Shown here one piece after another: positions 42,023 through 50,867 of a stretch of 64,000 bases of DNA. The notes beneath the pieces were generated by a model. That model ran no database searches, was not told the origin of the DNA, and saw nothing but the letters and a program-made list of their open reading frames with translations. Numbering within the stretch: the stretch's first letter is position 1; each line of letters begins with the position of its first letter. Both the position numbers and the translations under genes were made by a program. This DNA comes from Millionella massiliensis (GTDB lineage Bacteria > Bacteroidota > Bacteroidia > Bacteroidales > Rikenellaceae): contig NZ_FNWD01000002.1 in assembly GCF_900104655.1 (NCBI RefSeq), forward strand, positions 1 through 64,000, given 5' to 3'.

Positions 42023-43399
42023 TTATCGGTCGTTGCTTTGGGCAAAGTAGTTGTAGAAGAGCGGGATGGTGGCGATGCCGCGGTAGAAGTTTTCGAGCGG
42101 GTAGTTCTCGTTGGGCGAGTGGATGGCGTCGGTGTCGAGCCCGAAGCCCATCAGAATCGATTTGATGCCCAGTACGCGTTCGAAGGTGCTGATGATGGGG
42201 ATGCTGCCGCCGCTGTAGAAGGGTACGGGACGGCGTCCGAAGGTCTCTTCCATGGCGCGGGCTGCGGCCTGATAGGCGGCTGAGTCGGTCGGGGCGACGT
42301 AGGGGTATCCGCCGTGCAACGGGGTACATTTGACGGTCACGCCGTAGCCGGGGGCGATCTTCTCGATGTGAGCCACGAACTGTTCGGTGATTTTGTGGTA
42401 GTCCTGCCCGGCCACCAGGCGCATCGACACTTTGGCGTGGGCCGTGGAGGGGATAATGGTCTTGGCCCCTTCGCCGGTGTAGCCGCCCCAGATGCCGCAG
42501 ACGTCGAGGGTCGGGCGGATCCCTTTGCGTTCCATGGTGGTGTATCCCTTCTCGCCGCGGGTCTCGTTCAGGCCGATGGCGGCGGCAAAGGTGTTCTCGT
42601 CGAACGGGGCGGAGTTGATGGCGGCGCGTTCGTCGGCGCTGAACTCCCGCACGTCGTCGTAGAAACCGGGGATGGTGATGCGGCCGTCGGCATCGGTCAG
42701 CGAGCCGATCATCTGGCAGAGGGCGTTCACGGGGTTGACCACGGCGCCGCCGTAGAGACCCGAGTGGAGGTCGCGGTTCGGGCCGGTGGCTTCGATCTCG
42801 ACGAAGGCCAGACCGCGCAGTCCGCAGGTGATCGAGGGGGTCTGCATGCCCAGCAGCGAGGTGTCCGAAACGAGGATAATGTCGGCCTGGAGCATCTCCT
42901 TATGCTCGGCGCACCAGGTGGTGAGCGATCCGGAGCCGATCTCCTCTTCGCCTTCGAACATGAATTTGACGTTGCAGCGGAGGTTGCCGGTGGCGATCAG
43001 CGCTTCGACGGCCTTGACGTGCATGAAACCCTGTCCTTTGTCGTCGTCGGCGCCGCGGCCCCAGATGCGCCCCTCTTTGATGACGGGTTCGAAGGGCTGG
43101 GTGTTCCACAGTTCGATGGGGTCGACCGGCATCACGTCGTAGTGGCCGTAGACCAGTACGGTCGGGGCTTCGGGCGAGATGATCTTTTCACCGTAAACGA
43201 TGGGGTTTCCTGCGGTCGGGAAGATCTCGGCCAGATCGGCGCCTGCCTTGAGCAGTGCACCCTGGAGCCATTCGGCACAGCGCAGCATGTCGGGTTTATG
43301 CTCCGATTGCGAGCTGATCGAGGGGATGCGGAGGTATTCGAAGAGTTCGTCGAGGAACCGGTCGCGGTTCTGTTCCAGGTACGGGGTCAGTTTGTCCAT
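42023..43399 (-). CDS. M20-family dipeptidase
   Basis: 458 residues from MDKLTPYLEQNRDRFLDELF. Zinc-dependent peptidase of the M20/CNDP-dipeptidase group: VYGHYDVMPVDP (first metal His and catalytic Asp), GRGADDDKGQ (bridging Asp), FEGEEEIGSGS (general-base Glu) and VSDTSLLG, with a lid/dimerisation domain in the middle (about 205-365). No signal peptide, so it is cytoplasmic and probably splits imported dipeptides. The frame is open 92 codons upstream, past a perfect promoter, so the start at 43399 is secure. Confidence 0.92.
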   Translation of the reverse strand: MDKLTPYLEQNRDRFLDELFEYLRIPSISSQSEHKPDMLRCAEWLQGALLKAGADLAEIFPTAGNPIVYGEKIISPEAPTVLVYGHYDVMPVDPIELWNTQPFEPVIKEGRIWGRGADDDKGQGFMHVKAVEALIATGNLRCNVKFMFEGEEEIGSGSLTTWCAEHKEMLQADIILVSDTSLLGMQTPSITCGLRGLAFVEIEATGPNRDLHSGLYGGAVVNPVNALCQMIGSLTDADGRITIPGFYDDVREFSADERAAINSAPFDENTFAAAIGLNETRGEKGYTTMERKGIRPTLDVCGIWGGYTGEGAKTIIPSTAHAKVSMRLVAGQDYHKITEQFVAHIEKIAPGYGVTVKCTPLHGGYPYVAPTDSAAYQAAARAMEETFGRRPVPFYSGGSIPIISTFERVLGIKSILMGFGLDTDAIHSPNENYPLENFYRGIATIPLFYNYFAQSNDR

Positions 43400-43434
43400 A
43401 TGGGTGGAAATTGTGATTTGTCGGTTGTAAAATT

Positions 43435-43465
43435 CAAATATACGAAATTCCCGGGAGTTGGCAAA
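43435..43465 (-). promoter_or_regulatory. Promoter of M20 dipeptidase
   Basis: On the minus strand, TTTG (43462-43465), 19 nt, then TATATTTG (43435-43442), exact for both Bacteroidetes promoter elements at ideal spacing. The start codon is 36 nt downstream. Confidence 0.8.
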
Positions 43466-43753
43466 TCGGTTTGATGAGGCCGGAGAGATGAGGGTGGAGG
43501 TGGCTTTTGTTGGACATGCTATTGTTGAGGTTGCGAACGGTCTGTAGCAATTGCACAGCTGGCTGACCTTGAACAATAGTTCGATAATCCAATCCGGCGT
43601 GGGGGCAGTGGATGAGATGCAAACGAGGCGTTCAGTTGGCTGTATGTGAAATATGTGGGGCGAAGGACGGCTCAAATTATTTCAGTAGCTGAGGGTACGA
43701 ATCGAAAATTCCCTTATCTTTAACATTCAAACATTACGAAAACCAACGGAACC

Positions 43754-44500
43754 ATGAAAAGATTCTTATTCAGTGTAGTCCTCCTCGTGGCAGGGCTGAT
43801 TGTCGCTCCGGTGTCGGCACAGGATGATGAGGCCGCCGCCGTTGTCAAACGTTACGAACAGGTCACGGGGATCGACCAGCTGACCCAGGATGAGGCGAAT
43901 CATGTGATGATGGAGGTGGTGGCAAACATGCAGGGTATGTCGATGCCGATGAAAATCATCAAGGCTCCGGGGAAAATGAACATAGACATGGCGGTGCAGG
44001 GGCAGCCCGTAAAGATGATCATCGATGGTGACCAGGGGTGGATGAGTGTGCCGGGCGAGGGCTCTGTGCCGATGCCGGAGGCAACGCTCAAACAGCTCAA
44101 GGAGCAAACCAATGTCAGCCAGAATTATCTGTGGAACGCCCGGGATTACACATATGCCATGGCAGGCGAGGTGCAGAACGGCAGCAAAACCTATGTCGGA
44201 ATCCGGATGACACCGCGCAAACCGCAGCCGGGACTGGAAAATCTGGTGGTCTATTTCGACAAGGCGAGCGGGTTGGTCTGCTACCTGACTTCGGAGGTCA
44301 GCGTCGCAGTCCAAAACGGCTCGGAGCCTCAACGGATGTCGGTACGAATGGATCTCGGAAACTTCAAAACGTTCGGGAAGGTGAAACTGCCCTCGGAGTA
44401 TCGGGTGCAAATCAACAATATCGAGACGATGACCATGCGGATCAAGACATTGGAGTATAACTATCCGACCACGGACGAGATGTTTGCCAAACCCGAATAG
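43754..44500 (+). CDS. Secreted LolA-like protein
   Basis: 248 residues with a signal peptide (MKRFLFSVVLLVAGLIVAPV, cut after VSAQ). The mature part resembles LolA/outer-membrane lipoprotein-sorting folds: KAPGKMNIDMAVQGQPVKMI, IDGDQGWMSVPGEGSVPMP, then strands with VVYFDKASGLVCYLTSEV and a KLPSEYRVQINN segment. It is a second LolA-type protein beside the one at 3390. Its role is not known; it could carry lipids or lipoproteins. A near -7 box TATCTTTA lies at 43715-43722. Confidence 0.65.
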   Translation: MKRFLFSVVLLVAGLIVAPVSAQDDEAAAVVKRYEQVTGIDQLTQDEANHVMMEVVANMQGMSMPMKIIKAPGKMNIDMAVQGQPVKMIIDGDQGWMSVPGEGSVPMPEATLKQLKEQTNVSQNYLWNARDYTYAMAGEVQNGSKTYVGIRMTPRKPQPGLENLVVYFDKASGLVCYLTSEVSVAVQNGSEPQRMSVRMDLGNFKTFGKVKLPSEYRVQINNIETMTMRIKTLEYNYPTTDEMFAKPE

Positions 44501-44520
44501 GCGTGGCGTATCGATATGGT

Positions 44521-44562
44521 AGTAACGGCCGTCCTCTGCTCACTCAGAGGACGGCCGTTACT
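44521..44562 (+). terminator. Terminator hairpin after LolA-like gene
   Basis: An 18-bp perfect stem with 6-nt loop CTCACT (arm core AACGGCCGTCCTCTG) lies 20 nt after the stop. The T-tract is poor (GTTGTC). Confidence 0.7.
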
Positions 44563-44849
44563 GTTGTCAGAGGAGGGGAAATCGGGAGGAGGGTGAGGTC
44601 CGAACATTACCACAGTGCGAAAACGCGTATGGGAAAAATGAGTGGACGGATGGCTTAAACAATGGGAGGGGCGGTGAGAAAACGCAAACCACAGTGTGTA
44701 GAGTCGCTGTGGGTGAGGTCGTGGGGGCTATTCGAGACCTGCTGATGATATATGGATTGTGCAATAGGGCATAGGATGCGGCTGTGATTCCTCCCGCGCG
44801 CTACATGTCTCGGCTTTGGTAAGAGTCTCTACCGAAACCGTTTCCAACG
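44563..44849. other. Intergenic stretch without recognised gene
   Basis: About 290 bp between two convergent terminators. Only short frames without coding character. Nothing else seen. Confidence 0.4.
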
Positions 44850-44904
44850 AAAACGACCCGACACCCATTCGGGAAAACGATTTCCGGGAATGGGGCGCGG
44901 GTCG
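44850..44904 (-). terminator. Terminator of GH30 gene
   Basis: A long imperfect stem (CGACCCG...CCCATTC..GGAAA, 44854-44904) is followed on the minus strand by TTTTCGTT. It lies 150 nt after the GH30 stop. Confidence 0.65.
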
Positions 44905-45054
44905 AATGGAAGTCAAAAGGTGGCGGCGGGACGCTGGCGAGGCTCTTGTTGTTTCCAGTTGGTAAATGAACAGGATGCAGAGTTCGTCAGGAATCTGTCG
45001 GGGGATGAGGTCTCCTATACGGGCCTGTCCGGCGCAAATGCTTTGCCGCGAGGG

Positions 45055-46488
45055 TTAAAAGCAGAAGGTGTTGACGCTGTTGGCTGCGAGCAGCACTTCG
45101 GTCGTGCGGCCGTCGATTTCGATGGCGAGGCGTTTATCCTGTCCCTCTTTTTCGACACAGAGTACCACGATGCTGCCGTCCGGATTCCGGAAGGCCAGCG
45201 CTTCATCCATGTCACCCGTCAGTGCGATGCGTTCGGCTCCGGGGCGCACGAAGCTGCTGATGTGTTTCATCAGGTAATATTCCAGCGTGTAACGGTACTC
45301 GGCGGTCGCAGGATCGACCACAACCAGCGAATTCTGGGCCCATCCCCAGCGGCTGATGCCGCCCTGATCCAGTGCGATGTTCCAGTAGTCGTAGATCGAT
45401 GCCCCGTTGTCGAGGTAGTGTTTGAGCAGGTCCCAGCTGTGGAGCATGCCGACCCAGCAGTTTTTGCCGTCGCCGCACTCCTGTTCGGTTTGCAACAACA
45501 GCATTTGCGGGTATTTTTCGTGAATGGTTCCGATGGCACCTTTCCCGGCCCACTGGAAACCGACACCTTTAATATACGGTCCGGCTTTGGGGTCTTGCAG
45601 AACGGTGTCGACCAGCCCTTCATTGGCCCGTTCGACAGTACCAAACATCACGTCGATACCCTTTCCCTGCATGGCGGGGCCCAGGTAGTTGCCGATAAAT
45701 TCGGTTAGTCCGCGGGCCGTCCAGCAGCAGCTGGGGTAGATTTGCGGCGAGTTGAATTCGTTCTGAGGCATGACGCCGAAAATCGGGATCCCTTCGGCGG
45801 CATAGGCGTCGATGAACTTCGAGAAATAGAGGGCATAAGCCTTCAGGTAGTCCGGTTCGAGGATGAACATGTCGGTGCCTTCATAGCCGACTTTGTCGGC
45901 CGGGAGCCCGTTGCGGTATTTGGGGTCGTACTCCTCGCCGGTGTAGACCGAGGCGTAGTGGCCGTTGTGTTTCATCCACGACGGCGGGCACCACGGCGAA
46001 GCCCACAGCTTCAGGTCGGGCTGCCACTGGCGGGCGGCACGGATGAACGGAATCAGGGTCTCGTAGTCGTTGGCGATCGAGAAGTTCTCCATGGCGAAGT
46101 CGCCCGGGGTTTCGTTGTAGGAGTACCAGTCGCGCGAGAAGTCGTTGGCGCCCACCGGCATGCGGCAGATGGTGAACTGTGCGCCGACGCCCGGGGCGAA
46201 GAGCTCCTGCATAACGGCCGTGCGGTCGGCCGAGTCGAGTCGGCTAAGGGCCACCCAGCCCAGCTCGTTGAAGCAGGCGCCGAAGCCTTCGATGGTCTGG
46301 CGGCGGTTCTCAGGCGAGGTGTTGACCACCAGACGGAGGGCCGATTCGGGCAGCGACGAGGATTCGTCGGTGACCTCCTGCCACGGTTGTGATTCCGTGG
46401 TGCGGATGTGGGTGACGGATGGCGAGCAGGAGGCCAGCATGCCTGTCGTGAGGACAGAAAGCAAAAATCGTTTGTTGAGAGAATTCAT
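45055..46488 (-). CDS. GH30 family glycoside hydrolase lipoprotein
   Basis: 477 residues with a lipoprotein signal (TTGMLASCSPS, lipid Cys near residue 21). A TIM barrel with a side beta domain of GH30: TIEGFGACFNELGWVALS at the start, acid/base E244 in VMPQNEFNSP and nucleophile E335 in LLLQTEQECGDG, then DYWNIALDQGGISRWGW. Family members include glucosylceramidase-like and beta-1,6-glucanase subfamilies in Bacteroidetes; subfamily and substrate cannot be fixed by eye. It is divergent from the GH97 gene with a 137-bp spacer, so both may respond to one signal. Confidence 0.9.
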   Translation of the reverse strand: MNSLNKRFLLSVLTTGMLASCSPSVTHIRTTESQPWQEVTDESSSLPESALRLVVNTSPENRRQTIEGFGACFNELGWVALSRLDSADRTAVMQELFAPGVGAQFTICRMPVGANDFSRDWYSYNETPGDFAMENFSIANDYETLIPFIRAARQWQPDLKLWASPWCPPSWMKHNGHYASVYTGEEYDPKYRNGLPADKVGYEGTDMFILEPDYLKAYALYFSKFIDAYAAEGIPIFGVMPQNEFNSPQIYPSCCWTARGLTEFIGNYLGPAMQGKGIDVMFGTVERANEGLVDTVLQDPKAGPYIKGVGFQWAGKGAIGTIHEKYPQMLLLQTEQECGDGKNCWVGMLHSWDLLKHYLDNGASIYDYWNIALDQGGISRWGWAQNSLVVVDPATAEYRYTLEYYLMKHISSFVRPGAERIALTGDMDEALAFRNPDGSIVVLCVEKEGQDKRLAIEIDGRTTEVLLAANSVNTFCF

Positions 46489-46625
46489 AAAATAACGGTT
46501 TGGGTTCGAATTCAGTGGTTTTACAGCGGTTGAATTTACGGAAAAAATCGAACACTTGGTATTGTCAACTTGCTTTATTTCAGAATAATGACTATTTTTC
46601 GAAAATCAGAATCCAAACTTTTAAT

Positions 46626-48596
46626 ATGAAAATTTACAGTAACAGAAAGCAACCGTTCGGAACCGAACGATTTGGCTCTTTTGCAGTTTCGATGCTGCTC
46701 GGGGCTGCACTTCTACCGGGTTGTACGAAACAATTACCCGACCACTATGTGCTCGAATCGCCCGACGGAAAATTGTCGATCGAACTGTCGGCTGGCCGTG
46801 ACAGCGTCTGGACCTACTCCTTTACGGCCGACCAAACCCCGCTGATCGAAGCCTCGACGCTCGGTTTCGTGACCCCGGAGGGTCGGCGGATTCCTGCCGC
46901 CGGGTGGACCGTAAGTGCCGTTGAAGAGCGCGACGCGGACACCGTATGGCGTCCCGTGTGGGGCAAACGTGCCGAGGTGCCCGACCGCTATCGCGAAGTG
47001 GCTTTCGAACTGGTCAATCCCCAGCAGACGGCCGAACGACTGCGTATCGTGGCGCGTGCCTATGACGACGGGGTGGCTTTCCGTTACGAAGTGCCCGCTG
47101 AAGACGGAGCCGCAGCGCTGCCCGCGGTGACCGAACAGACCGATTATCGTTTCGGTGGAGATTATACGGCCTGGTTTTATAATGGAGAGGATCGCAATAT
47201 CGGGCCCGAACTGCTGACCGAAACGAACGGCACCCGCCTGCCCGTAATGACCGTTCGTGCCGGTGACAAAGCCTATATGGCCCTGCACGAAGCTTTCCTG
47301 CAGGAGGGCGACCCGCTGGTGTTGCAGTCAAAGGCCGGACAAACGGAATTCGAAGTGGTCGACCAGCCCGATACGCTGGCTCCCGGCTACGCTTCGGCCT
47401 GGCGAGTGGTGCTCTACGGCCGTACGCCGGGTGAGTTGACCGACTCCCACCTGATTGAACTGTTGAACCCCGATCCGGCCCCCGGGAGCGACTTCTCGTG
47501 GGTGAAACCCGGTATGGCCGTTTGGGACTGGCGCATTAATGGCGCCGTCTGGGATGGGTTTACCTATACCATGTCTTACCCCTCGTGGATCCGGATGGTC
47601 GATTTTGCGGCCGAACAGGGCTTCTCGTACCTGGTGCTCGATGCCAACTGGTACGGTCCCGAATTCGGTTCCGACTCCCATCCGACCACGGGCGACAAGG
47701 CCAAGGATGTGCAGCGGCTGATCGCCTACGCCAAAGAGAAAGGCGTTGGTATCTGGCTTTACCTCAATGATGTAGGCGGCCGCGGCTATCCGATCGAAGA
47801 GACCCTCCGTCAGTATGGCGAGTGGGGTGCTGCCGGCGTGAAGTATGGCTTCATGAGCGGCTCGCAACGCGACAAAAACCCCTGGACGCAGAAAATCACC
47901 CGTCTGTGTGCCGAAAATCATCTGCTCGTCGATTTCCACGACGGTCCGGTACACCCCTATGGGCAGATGCGTACCTGGCCCAATGCCGTGACCCGCGAAT
48001 ACTGCCATGCTCAGTTGGATGGTCACCATGTGTTTGTTCCCTCGACCTTCGTGACAAGCGTCTTTGTCAATATGGTGGCCGGCCCGCTTGATATGAACAA
48101 CGGGATGTTCGACCTGCGGCAGGGCAATACCACCCGTGTCGATGAGAGCCAGCCTGTACCCTCGACCCTCGTGGCCGAAGCGGCTCGTACGCAGATTGTC
48201 TTCTCGGGAGCCACCATCCTGCCCGACATTCCGGAGTACTACCGTAAATATCCGAGTCTGTTGAACTTCCTTTCGGCACAGCGGATGCCGTGGCGCGAAA
48301 GCCGCACGCTGGCCGGTGAAATCGGACAGTATATCGTCATGATGCGTCAGGCAGCCGACGGTGCCTACCTGGTGGGGGCCGCCACGAACGAAGAGGCACG
48401 TGACGTCACCCTGTCGCTCGACTTCCTGGGCGAAGGCCAGTACGAAGCACAGATCACCGAAGATGGCGACGGTGCACACTACCTGACCAACCGCGAAGTG
48501 CTGAAAACCCGCACCGAGCAGGTGACCGCAGCCGATTCGCTGACCCTGTCGATGGCTCCCGGCGGCGGTGCCTGCGTCGTGTTCCGTCAGAAATAG
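46626..48596 (+). CDS. GH97 family glycoside hydrolase lipoprotein, atypical active site
   Basis: 656 residues from MKIYSNRKQPFGTERFG; lipoprotein-type signal ending LLPGCTKQ (Cys near residue 37). Three GH97 parts are seen: N-terminal beta-sandwich (about 40-290), TIM barrel (YLVLDANWYGPEF, GVKYGFMSGSQ, LLVDFHDGPVHPYGQMRTWP, FVNMVAGPLDMNNGMF) and C-terminal beta domain. Family members are alpha-glucosidases or alpha-galactosidases. Compared from memory with SusB, the strand that carries the retaining-type Asp reads YGF, and the Glu532-equivalent (G-T-E) is not evident after RTWPNAVTREYCHAQLDG. The activity is therefore uncertain. First gene of a four-gene plus-strand run. Confidence 0.85.
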   Translation: MKIYSNRKQPFGTERFGSFAVSMLLGAALLPGCTKQLPDHYVLESPDGKLSIELSAGRDSVWTYSFTADQTPLIEASTLGFVTPEGRRIPAAGWTVSAVEERDADTVWRPVWGKRAEVPDRYREVAFELVNPQQTAERLRIVARAYDDGVAFRYEVPAEDGAAALPAVTEQTDYRFGGDYTAWFYNGEDRNIGPELLTETNGTRLPVMTVRAGDKAYMALHEAFLQEGDPLVLQSKAGQTEFEVVDQPDTLAPGYASAWRVVLYGRTPGELTDSHLIELLNPDPAPGSDFSWVKPGMAVWDWRINGAVWDGFTYTMSYPSWIRMVDFAAEQGFSYLVLDANWYGPEFGSDSHPTTGDKAKDVQRLIAYAKEKGVGIWLYLNDVGGRGYPIEETLRQYGEWGAAGVKYGFMSGSQRDKNPWTQKITRLCAENHLLVDFHDGPVHPYGQMRTWPNAVTREYCHAQLDGHHVFVPSTFVTSVFVNMVAGPLDMNNGMFDLRQGNTTRVDESQPVPSTLVAEAARTQIVFSGATILPDIPEYYRKYPSLLNFLSAQRMPWRESRTLAGEIGQYIVMMRQAADGAYLVGAATNEEARDVTLSLDFLGEGQYEAQITEDGDGAHYLTNREVLKTRTEQVTAADSLTLSMAPGGGACVVFRQK

Positions 48597-48843
48597 TTAC
48601 CTCAGCCGATCGGTCGGGTAGAGGCGGGCGGCCTTGCCCGACCGACGTGTATGGGGGTTGATGGAGTGGGGCTGTGTCTCCTGTGTGGCTCGCAGCAGGC
48701 GATGTAGGGACGCGATTCGAATCGGGTTGTCGGACAAATACGCCGCGGCGGAACAACCGTTTCTGAACAGTCGAATGTTCCGAAGGGGGCACACTGCACA
48801 CACCATCTCCTCTTTTGAAACCAATCCAAACTCACCAATATCC
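48597..48843 (+). other. GH97-GH120 spacer with hairpin
   Basis: A hairpin CGGTCGGG...CCCGACCG (about 48611-48644) follows the GH97 stop with no T-tract. The rest shows no gene; it separates the GH97 gene from the GH120-type gene. Confidence 0.4.
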
Positions 48844-50730
48844 ATGAAGAAAATCTTGTTACTGGCGACTGCCTGGCTGACCCTCGCCACGAGCGTCGAG
48901 GCCCGGGAGTACCACGTATCGGTCAAGGGCGACGATTCCAATCCTGGAACCGAGAGCGCTCCGTTCCGTACTATCGGAAAGGCGGCCGACTATGCCTGTC
49001 CTGGCGATGTGATCACCGTTCATGCCGGCACCTATCGTGAATGGGTGAACCCGCCGCGCGGTGGCGAAAGCAATGATCGGCGGATTGTCTACCGGGCCGC
49101 GCCTGGCGAACGGGTCGAACTCAAGGGATCGGAACAGATCACCGGCTGGGAACGCGATTCCGAGCACCGCAACCTTTGGAAAGTCACCCTGCCCGACACC
49201 TTCTTTGGCGATTACAACCCGTATGAAGATTCGATCCGCGGCGACTGGTTCTACGACCACGGCCGGATTCACCACACAGGCGAAGTGTTCCTCGACGGGC
49301 GGGCGCTCTACGAAAAAGAGTCGCTCGAAAAGGTGCTCCAGGCGGCCGAAGAGCAGCCCGATTGGGTCGGAACGTGGTATTGCAGCCGCTCCGACGGGCA
49401 GACGACCATCTGGGCCGACTTCCGTGGTGCCGACCCGAACCGTGCGCTGGCCGAGATCAGCGTGCGCCGGACCTGTTTCTATCCTTCGCAGCCCGGCATC
49501 AACTACATTACTCTCAGCGGATTCCACATCAGTCAGGCCGCAACGCAGTGGGCGGCTCCCACGGCCGAGCAGATCGGAATGGTGGCGACTCACTGGAACA
49601 AGGGCTGGATCATTGAGAACAACGTGATCAGCGACTCGAAATGCGTGGGCATCACGCTCGGCAAGGAGCGTGCCACCGGCCACAACGTCTGGCTCGAAGA
49701 CCCCTCGATCGACGGATCGTTGCACTACATCGAAGTCACCTTCCGGACGATCCGCGCCGGATGGAACAAGGAAAACATCGGGTCGCACATCGTGCGCGGC
49801 AACGTGATCTCCAACTGCGGCCAGGCCGGTATCTGCGGCAGCATGGGCGCAGCCTTCAGCGTGGTCGAAAACAACCACATTTACGACATCTGGACCCAGC
49901 GTCAGTACAGCGGTGCGGAGATCGGCGGCATCAAGTTCCACGCGGCCATCGACACCCGTATCGAACACAACCGCATTCACAATACCTGCCGCGGCATCTG
50001 GCTCGACTGGATGACCCAGGGCACGCGCGTGAGCCGCAACCTGCTCTACGGTAACGACTCCGAAGACCTCTTCTTCGAGGTCGATCACGGTCCCTTCCTG
50101 GTGGACAACAACATTCTCGGCTCGCCCGTGAACCTGCGCGAACAGTCGCAGGGTGGGGCATACGTCCACAACCTGTTTATGGGCAAGATCTTCCACTTCA
50201 CCGAGGCGACCCGTTACACCCCCTATTTCCTGCCACACTCGACCGAAGTGGCCGGCCTGTCGATTATTCCCGGCGGCGACGACCGTTTCGTCAATAACAT
50301 CTTCGCGCCGCAGATTCCCGAAAATGCCGACAAGATTCAGGGCGTGTATGGCTTGTCGCCCTACGACAAGACGGCCTATCCGATGCTGGTCGAAGGGAAC
50401 GTCTATTATCGGGGCGCAACGCTTTCGGCTCACGACAAAAACCGCGTGAGTGCTCCCGAGTTCGATGCTACGGCCATGATCGAACAGACCCCCAAGGGCG
50501 AAGTCTACTGCTCGTTCTCGACAGTCGGACTTGATACGCTGCAGACCCGTCAGGTCGACACCGAAATGCTCGGCCAGGCGAAACTTCCGCGGCAGGCCTA
50601 TGAAGATCCGGACGGCAAGCCGATCACCATCAGCCGCGACTTCCTGAATGTGACCCGTGCGGCGAAACCTTCGCCCGGACCGTTCGAATCGATTCCCGCT
50701 GCCGGACAAGTCCGCGTCCGGGTTTGGTAG
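48844..50730 (+). CDS. GH120-type beta-xylosidase
   Basis: 628 residues with a signal peptide (MKKILLLATAWLTLATSVEA). A right-handed beta-helix enzyme. Many segments recall characterised GH120 beta-xylosidase from Thermoanaerobacterium (memory): DSNPGTESAPFRTIGKA, VHAGTYREWVNPPRGG, TLPDTFFGDYNPYEDSIRG, WIIENNVISDSKC, LPHSTEVAGL and GGDDRFVNNIF. The catalytic pair appears as D388 in WLDWMTQGTRVS and E412 in DLFFEVDHGP; the spacing is one residue longer than I recall for the reference. It probably releases xylose from xylo-oligosaccharides in the periplasm. Confidence 0.85.
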   Translation: MKKILLLATAWLTLATSVEAREYHVSVKGDDSNPGTESAPFRTIGKAADYACPGDVITVHAGTYREWVNPPRGGESNDRRIVYRAAPGERVELKGSEQITGWERDSEHRNLWKVTLPDTFFGDYNPYEDSIRGDWFYDHGRIHHTGEVFLDGRALYEKESLEKVLQAAEEQPDWVGTWYCSRSDGQTTIWADFRGADPNRALAEISVRRTCFYPSQPGINYITLSGFHISQAATQWAAPTAEQIGMVATHWNKGWIIENNVISDSKCVGITLGKERATGHNVWLEDPSIDGSLHYIEVTFRTIRAGWNKENIGSHIVRGNVISNCGQAGICGSMGAAFSVVENNHIYDIWTQRQYSGAEIGGIKFHAAIDTRIEHNRIHNTCRGIWLDWMTQGTRVSRNLLYGNDSEDLFFEVDHGPFLVDNNILGSPVNLREQSQGGAYVHNLFMGKIFHFTEATRYTPYFLPHSTEVAGLSIIPGGDDRFVNNIFAPQIPENADKIQGVYGLSPYDKTAYPMLVEGNVYYRGATLSAHDKNRVSAPEFDATAMIEQTPKGEVYCSFSTVGLDTLQTRQVDTEMLGQAKLPRQAYEDPDGKPITISRDFLNVTRAAKPSPGPFESIPAAGQVRVRVW

Positions 50731-50867
50731 ACGTTTCAGTCCGCATATTCCTCCTTCGCACGGTTCGGCAGGGTGCTCCGCTGATGCGCCGCAGCCGCAT
50801 GGCGAAAGAGGTGCGGTGAACTCACAGACAGACACTTTTCACTTTTGGATATTTTTTTGTTGACGAT

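Noticed and set aside
48859-50835. 658-codon frame opposite the GH120-type gene
   Set aside because: Antisense shadow; the plus-strand frame has signal peptide and family motifs.
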